NCBI RefSeq assembly: GCF_040958095.1 | Contig: NC_091188.1 | Location: forward strand, 10,752,270 to 10,816,269 | DNA: 64,000 nt | Source: Procambarus clarkii | Taxonomy: Eukaryota > Arthropoda > Malacostraca > Decapoda > Cambaridae | Reading direction: 5' to 3' | Shown here: positions 58,191-64,000 of the stretch, in pieces | Numbering within the stretch: the stretch's first letter is position 1 | Layout of the letters: each line of letters starts with the position of its first letter | Notes under the pieces: generated by a model | The model's input: only the letters and a program-made list of their open reading frames with translations | Databases searched by the model: none | What the model was told of the DNA's origin: nothing | Position numbers and translations under genes: made by a program

Positions 58191-58794
58191 ACTACCACCA
58201 GCACCAACATACATACTATCGCTAGCCCCTACACACCGCACAACCACCAGCACCAACACTACCACTGTTCCCGTACCTACACACACTCGCCAACACATCA
58301 TAAAAACTCCCACCAACACAAACACGACGACCATTAACAGCGCAGACACCAGCACCAACACACAAACACCATTCCCGTCACCAGCGCTATCAAGCGTTGC
58401 AGCTCTTGATCTCGCCATCACCATCACAAACACCTTTTTAAACAAAAAAAGGCCTAAAAACGTTAAAACTCCAAAAAATGTAACTAATCAAACACTGAAC
58501 AAATTGCAAACTTCAGAGTAAAAAAAACCAGACAGCAAAATGTCAAACACAAACCAAACACACTACGAGCACCAAACACCTAACAAGCATGAAACAAAAT
58601 CGTTTTATCCAGTTCAGAATACTTGAGGTTGTATAATTAATACGCCCATATTTTAAAAAATATTTTTGGACTGCGTTTAGAAAAATTATTAATAGTCCAA
58701 ATAAGGTTTCCCAGTTCGAGGTACAAGATGCTTGTGTAAGTTTATTAAAGTTTTCGTAGTCCAACTATTGATTTTTTTTAAGGATGTGACCCAC
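58191..58794. other. Unassigned interval
   Basis: CA/CCA-rich at first (accaccagcaccaacac words), then AT-rich. A minus frame of 127 codons at 58062-58445 is Val/Cys/Leu-rich due to the CA strand and not a gene. Confidence 0.45.
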
Positions 58795-58905
58795 AACAGT
58801 CGCTTAGCTCCCGGATATATCCATTTACCGTCAGGTGAACACATGCATCGAACTAGATTTTGAGATGACAGGGCTAATCACTTCACTACAACTGGTTGTT
58901 TCAGA
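58795..58905 (-). mobile_element. SINE-E-like body remnant
   Basis: Minus strand: gttcacctgacggtaaatgg, atccgggagctaagcgactg ttgtgggtcac. Decayed body without its tRNA head. Confidence 0.45.
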
Positions 58906-58993
58906 GTGTAATTGAATTGGTGTTGGGCTTAAGGTCTACAACCTCTGAAGAATTACCAAGTCTACCACAGTTTCTAAATGAACAACTAGCAAG

Positions 58994-59086
<93 letters not shown>
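58994..59086. repeat. (TA)n tract
   Basis: About 93 bp of TA with one taaata slip. Confidence 0.95.
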
Positions 59087-59089
<3 letters not shown>

Positions 59090-59097
59090 GGCTTGTT

Positions 59098-59101
<4 letters not shown>
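59086..59101 (+). mobile_element. SINE-B terminal fragment between TA tracts
   Basis: ttcaggcttgttcgc is the last 15 bases of SINE-B (compare 36878-36890), stranded between two TA tracts. Confidence 0.6.

Positions 59102-59170
<69 letters not shown>
59101..59170. repeat. (TA)n at outer junction of PLE pair 3, left
   Basis: 70 bp of TA before attattaaatatgacc. Confidence 0.95.
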
Positions 59171-59174
<4 letters not shown>

Positions 59175-59297
59175 ATTAAATATGACCGAAAAAGTAAGAT
59201 TAATAATTCTAACACGAATTTTCTCAATCTTTCGTACATTTCTTTTCACTGTTGGAGGTAATTCAAAAATCAATTCTCCAAAATTCATTTTTATTTT
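59171..59297 (-). mobile_element. PLE-A, pair 3 left arm
   Basis: A minus-strand copy of only the PLE N-terminal ORF start: [17 protein letters not shown] at 59288 down to SVIFNN at TA. GELIFEL and KRN (AAGAAAT) distinguish it from pairs 1 and 2 and are shared with its partner arm. Confidence 0.75.
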
Positions 59298-59312
59298 AAG
59301 AAATAAAGACTA

Positions 59313-59472
59313 GAAATAAAAATGAATTTTGGAGAATTGATTTTTGAATTACCTCCAACAGTGAAAAGAAATGTACGAAAGATTGAGAAAATTCGTGTTA
59401 GAATTATTAATCTTACTTTTTCGGTCATATTTAATAATATATGTCTACAGGAAAGACTGCTACCAAAATATA

Positions 59473-59475
<3 letters not shown>
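59313..59475 (+). mobile_element. PLE-A, pair 3 right arm
   Basis: A plus-strand partner across a 17-base centre. [13 protein letters not shown] starts at 59322 and the copy reads to [13 protein letters not shown] before TA, about 30 bases longer than the left arm, as in the other two pairs. Confidence 0.75.

Positions 59476-59538
<63 letters not shown>
59476..59538. repeat. (TA)n at outer junction of PLE pair 3, right
   Basis: 63 bp of TA. Confidence 0.95.
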
Positions 59539-60599
<1,061 letters not shown>

Positions 60600-60960
60600 A
60601 CTGCTTGGATCATTAAAGCCTCAATCTACCTCGCTTTATTATCATCAGGCATACTTTGCTTCAAATTCCGAGCTGAGTTAAAGATTTAAATAAATTGTGT
60701 AAACACTGAGATATACACCACTTGTGTGTATTCCATGATCCGGAGGATTAGGTTGTATACATACTAAGGCTATCATCTAGCGAGGTTATTAAGACATCAG
60801 TCTATCGAGGTTGTCCTCAGCAAGGATTCTTTAGTCCCAATGGTCGTTAAGAATTTAAGTAATCTCTCAATGTATATGCATTAGAGAAGCAGGATTCATG
60901 ATTTGGTGTAAATACTTCTTTATGATGAGAAATTTGGTATAGGGGTTGAAAAGTACTATC
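60600..60960. repeat. Possible family T remnants
   Basis: cattaaagcctcaatctacc, ctatcgaggttgtcctcagc and gtatatgcattagagaagca loosely follow family T order; strongly decayed. Confidence 0.35.
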
Positions 60961-62139
60961 AACCTGTTTTGAGTTAAAAGCAGAGTTCAGAATCTCAAGT
61001 GTAACATCTCACAAAAGGGAAGAACACAACAAAACCATCTACAAAGGAAGGCGAACGAGAAGTGAATCATCCGCGGCAAAAAGATGCCTGAAGATCTAGC
61101 CTGGGATAAGCTATGGAATTGGTGCAGAAGTTGAGCCGAGCATACTCCATCGTTTCCCAACATGAAGCATGCTACGTGGATGAACTTGTAGAGGGCGAAG
61201 GTTGTGTGAGAAACGACCTGAGACAGAAGGAACAGAAACCAAGGGCGGGCGAGTTGTTGGTGACTCAAGATAGGTATACAGGTCATGCGTTTCGTTACAA
61301 GGCCAAGAAATTTAGGATGTCACTGTAGTTCTCCAAAGATGGGTGACATAGTTGACAATGCGAGGTGTACAGTATTTATCATTGTGTCAACACGTGGTTA
61401 TTTACTTCAGTCACTGAATATTCTCAAGACTTAAATATATTGTGGTTGGTCAGTAAAGCTATTGGGAGAGGGGGGGGGGAAGGGGATTTATCCAACCAGT
61501 AAAGTATACATTAGTCTTGGATTAAAGTAAACTCTTAATATATATACTCAGAGAAATTGATGTACCTGGTCGAGATATATACTGGTAGTGAGGGATGACT
61601 ACAAGAAAGTTACTGCTGACCAACCAGCTGGCGGCGTCAAAGGAAGTTGGAAAAAAGTATGGAAGAACCTGCTCCAGAAGTCATCGAGTCGGATATGCTA
61701 CTTTCACGTTATCGTACCCGATCCGGTGGTGTGCGATCGCTTTCAGTGGCATCTCTTGGGGAGCGTTGGGAGGAGCAAGAAACAAAATATCTCCGAGGGA
61801 ATAGCAATTGGACGCTAGAGAAGTGCGGACGCGGCTATTGCAAACAGAGTTAGTTTTTTCTTTACTTTGTTGATAGCGTCTTCGCTCTGTGGTCCCACGA
61901 ACTTATTTCGCTCTTGCATTTCTTGTTTCCTTTGTGTGTCACAATGTTCTTTTTGTGTTTGTATATGAAGATTTCAATATTATAGTGAACCTTAAAAATG
62001 CAACTACCATTTTTCTTTTATTGCCACACTATTGTTAATCATAGTTTGCATTTATTATATATATTCATATACAAAGACATGGGAGTTTAATTATACCTGT
62101 GTGTGCATTTACCCAAACTGTCCTCTCGAGTTGCATATA
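60961..62139. other. Unassigned interval with coding-like patch
   Basis: Around 61588-61853 three overlapping plus frames stay open together (for example EEPAPEVIESDMLL and WKKVWKNLLQK) and composition is more balanced than nearby. I do not recognise a protein. A family T piece may lie at 61410-61560. G-run at 61470. Confidence 0.3.
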
Positions 62140-62270
62140 TTGTCCATTGCATTTTGACGTCAAAATCCCTAATGTATGATGTACCACAAATCATAGCGGC
62201 TCACAAACATTCACGTTTTCTATAGGCGTGGGTCACTCGGATAGGTTAAGTTCGGGTATATTAGTGTACT
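62140..62270 (+). repeat. Interspersed repeat family R1
   Basis: gcattttgacgtcaaaatcc, accacaaatcatagcggctc acaaacattcacgttttct, then cactcggataggttaag. Matches the window start and 43.99-44.13 kb. Confidence 0.6.
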
Positions 62271-63219
62271 AGTCTATGACCGTTGTGGCAACTCGCGAGG
62301 ACAGGCTGGCCTCCCACGCTTCTCGGTAGATATATACAAAGAGTTAGCCAATCAAACCCAACCTTTCCTAGGCCCTAGTATAGTACATATGTGTAATGAC
62401 TAAAACCAAAATTTGAGTATATGGTTGTGTATTTAGGCTCACGACACTTTAGATTAGGGTAGGCTTTAGGTTAGGTTAAGTTTTGGATTTAGGTTAGGTT
62501 TTAGGTTTAGCAGGTTAGATTTTTTATGTTTTTATTATGCCTTATATTATACCTACAGTGCAAAATGTGAAAATTTTGGAATACTACTGCTATAATAATT
62601 CATTCACTCTATCCGTAGTAGCAAAGGGTACTGTCAGTTTTAGGATGATTTAATTGAAGTATATTTGCTGGATTGGCAGTAAGCCCTAAACACCAGACAT
62701 TAACGACAACTCCTGGTACATGTCTGCTATTTATTAGTTGTCAGGTGTACTTCCTCTCAACCTGCTCGAGCTGTTATACCACTACTTGTAGCTGGAGGCT
62801 TTTCCACTACTTCTTCCACTTTGTGGTCCCCAAGTGCTCACTCCACTTGGTAACCACCTCGACCTCTAGCTCATTCCTTGTGGTAACTACCTCCACTTCT
62901 TACTAATCCCACTTTTATCTTAATTCCCTTGTTCATTACTCCATCATCTAGCTCATTTAACCTGATGATTTCTAACACACTGTATAAATACTTTCATGTA
63001 TCCAACTTTGACTCGTATTTTCCAATTCCAGTTGTATCCTTTCGTTCGATCCCCACCAATACAAAGCAGCGTCCCCTTGTTCTCCTGAATATCCTCTAAT
63101 AATATCTTACAACGCATGATCCAGTTTCTAGCGTTGCTAAACTCGGCTGTCTTCAGAGACTCAGAGACACTTCAAGATGTTATAGCACCAAAGATCACAT
63201 ACACTTAAAATAATCTACC
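62271..63219. other. Unassigned interval
   Basis: 62440-62530 is a run of ggttaggtt/aggttag words. 62760-62930 is ctccactt-rich. No gene seen. Confidence 0.45.
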
Positions 63220-63285
63220 ACCTACGGGCTATTCATGCCCGTGCCACCTCCCATGGTGGCTTAATCTTCAACGACAACAAGAACA
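63220..63285 (-). repeat. Dispersed family P, minus copy
   Basis: cacctacgggctattcatgc ccgtgccacctcccatggtg gcttaatctt is the reverse of the family P core at 40.86 kb. Confidence 0.7.
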
Positions 63286-63627
63286 ACTCGGTTTTTGGCT
63301 AAGACCAACACGTGTTGGTCCGGTTAAGACCAGGTGTGCTAGATTGTCCGGCGGCTTGGTTCCGTTCCTGCCTCTTTAACATGAATCGTTCCGAGATGTG
63401 TTTTCTATTTTTTTTGTTATGGTTTCTTGATGTCCTGTGGATGTTCCGTGGTCTCCTAATTTTGTTTACGGTTTCTTGATGCCCAGCGAGTGTTCCGTGG
63501 GATGTACACGACATGGCATGAGCTCTACACTCAATGGAGTAGTTAGGTCTTCAATTTCGTTGTTTGCTGTTGTCTTGCCTCGAGTATTCGTTATTGATTT
63601 GGACGTAGTTGGAAACGAGAATCATTT
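63286..63627. other. Unassigned interval
   Basis: gtttcttgatgtcctgtgga tgttccgtggt and gtttcttgatgcccagcgag tgttccgtggg are a ~50-bp direct duplication (63420-63500). No gene seen. Confidence 0.5.
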
Positions 63628-63724
63628 GGGGTGTAGTTGCGTGTGGTTGGATGCTAGTAGCTGTGGTTGTGTGTGGTTGGACGCTCGTAGTTGTGGTTGG
63701 GTGTGGCTGGATGTTTGTAGTCGT
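63628..63724 (+). repeat. ~30-bp tandem repeat, ~3 copies
   Basis: tgtggttggatgctagtagc plus tgtggttg repeats about three times with substitutions, giving a false W-L-D-A-x-S frame. Confidence 0.75.
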
Positions 63725-64000
63725 TGAAGCTTGTGGCTCTTCCGTGCCGCCTTAGCGTTTATAATACTTTAAAGTGATCAGCTTATCGCGGCAATGCTGC
63801 ACTCAAAGCCGTTCTGCAGTTGCAACATCAGACACACAAATGAAATGAACGAATGAATATTTTGGGATGATTATTAGACTAAATCATGAGCGCTAAAGAG
63901 CAATTTGAAATTATAAAAATGTATAATCAGAACAAGCAGCAATATCTAACACATTGTTGTGTATTTAGCTGATCCAGCCAACTGTGAATGGTTGCAATTT
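63725..64000. other. Unassigned window end
   Basis: No recognised features. Confidence 0.4.

Noticed and set aside
58062..58445. Val/Cys-rich 127-codon minus frame as a membrane protein
   Set aside because: It arises from the complement of CA/CCA-rich sequence and overlaps a LINE tail.
62440..62530. Telomere-like repeat (ggttagg words)
   Set aside because: Irregular aggttag words of the type common in arthropod intergenic DNA; no regular (TTAGG)n array.

Overview
The window is non-coding, repeat-dominated DNA from a large invertebrate genome, most likely a decapod crustacean (crayfish-like). That is inference from three things: very long (TA)n, (AC)n and (CT)n tracts; several tRNA-derived SINE families of decapod style; and Penelope-like elements (PLEs) mixed with CR1/Jockey-type non-LTR retrotransposons. 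I find no host gene with convincing continuous coding sequence. Three short intervals with good splice-site context are listed as weak exon candidates. Most long open frames are artefacts of tandem repeats whose unit length is a multiple of three.

Layout. 0-7.7 kb: a SINE, three (AC)n/(GT)n tracts alternating with two antisense LINE 3' fragments (2.0-3.5 kb), two terminal-inverted-repeat (MITE-like) elements (3.88 and 4.64 kb) and two minisatellites (19-bp and 27-bp units). 7.7-9.5 kb: a head-to-head inverted PLE pair bounded on both sides by (TA)n. 9.5-19 kb: SINEs, (TA)n tracts, decayed repeats and a CT tract. 19.0-22.0 kb: a second, larger head-to-head PLE pair, abutting a near-perfect 580-bp AT-rich palindrome. 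22-36 kb: minisatellites, LINE fragments, SINEs, an 18-copy 28-bp array grown inside a dispersed repeat, and a complex CT/CCCT tract. 36-42 kb: an inverted SINE cluster, another LINE/(AC)n composite, a 14-bp minisatellite and a decayed PLE endonuclease fragment of a different family. 41.8-43.3 kb: a 1.5-kb, 18-bp minisatellite with a higher-order duplication. 44-55 kb: further minisatellites (15, ~32 and 33 bp), SINEs and LINE tails. 55.2-59.9 kb: a second PLE family, a 357-codon open C-terminal LINE fragment with a restriction-like-endonuclease-type region, a third head-to-head PLE pair and a short second copy of the same LINE, nearly all delimited by (TA)n. 60-64 kb: mostly unassigned.

The unifying theme is two microsatellite-associated retroelement systems. 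PLEs, and apparently a LINE, have junctions at (TA)n. A CR1/Jockey-like LINE carries (AC)n at its 3' end and also at the 5' side of its fragments. A tRNA-Thr-derived SINE carries the 3' tail of that (AC)n-linked LINE, which suggests it borrows the LINE's machinery. Three independent head-to-head PLE pairs share the same junction points, and each pair carries its own diagnostic substitutions in both arms, so inversion seems to be part of insertion rather than chance.
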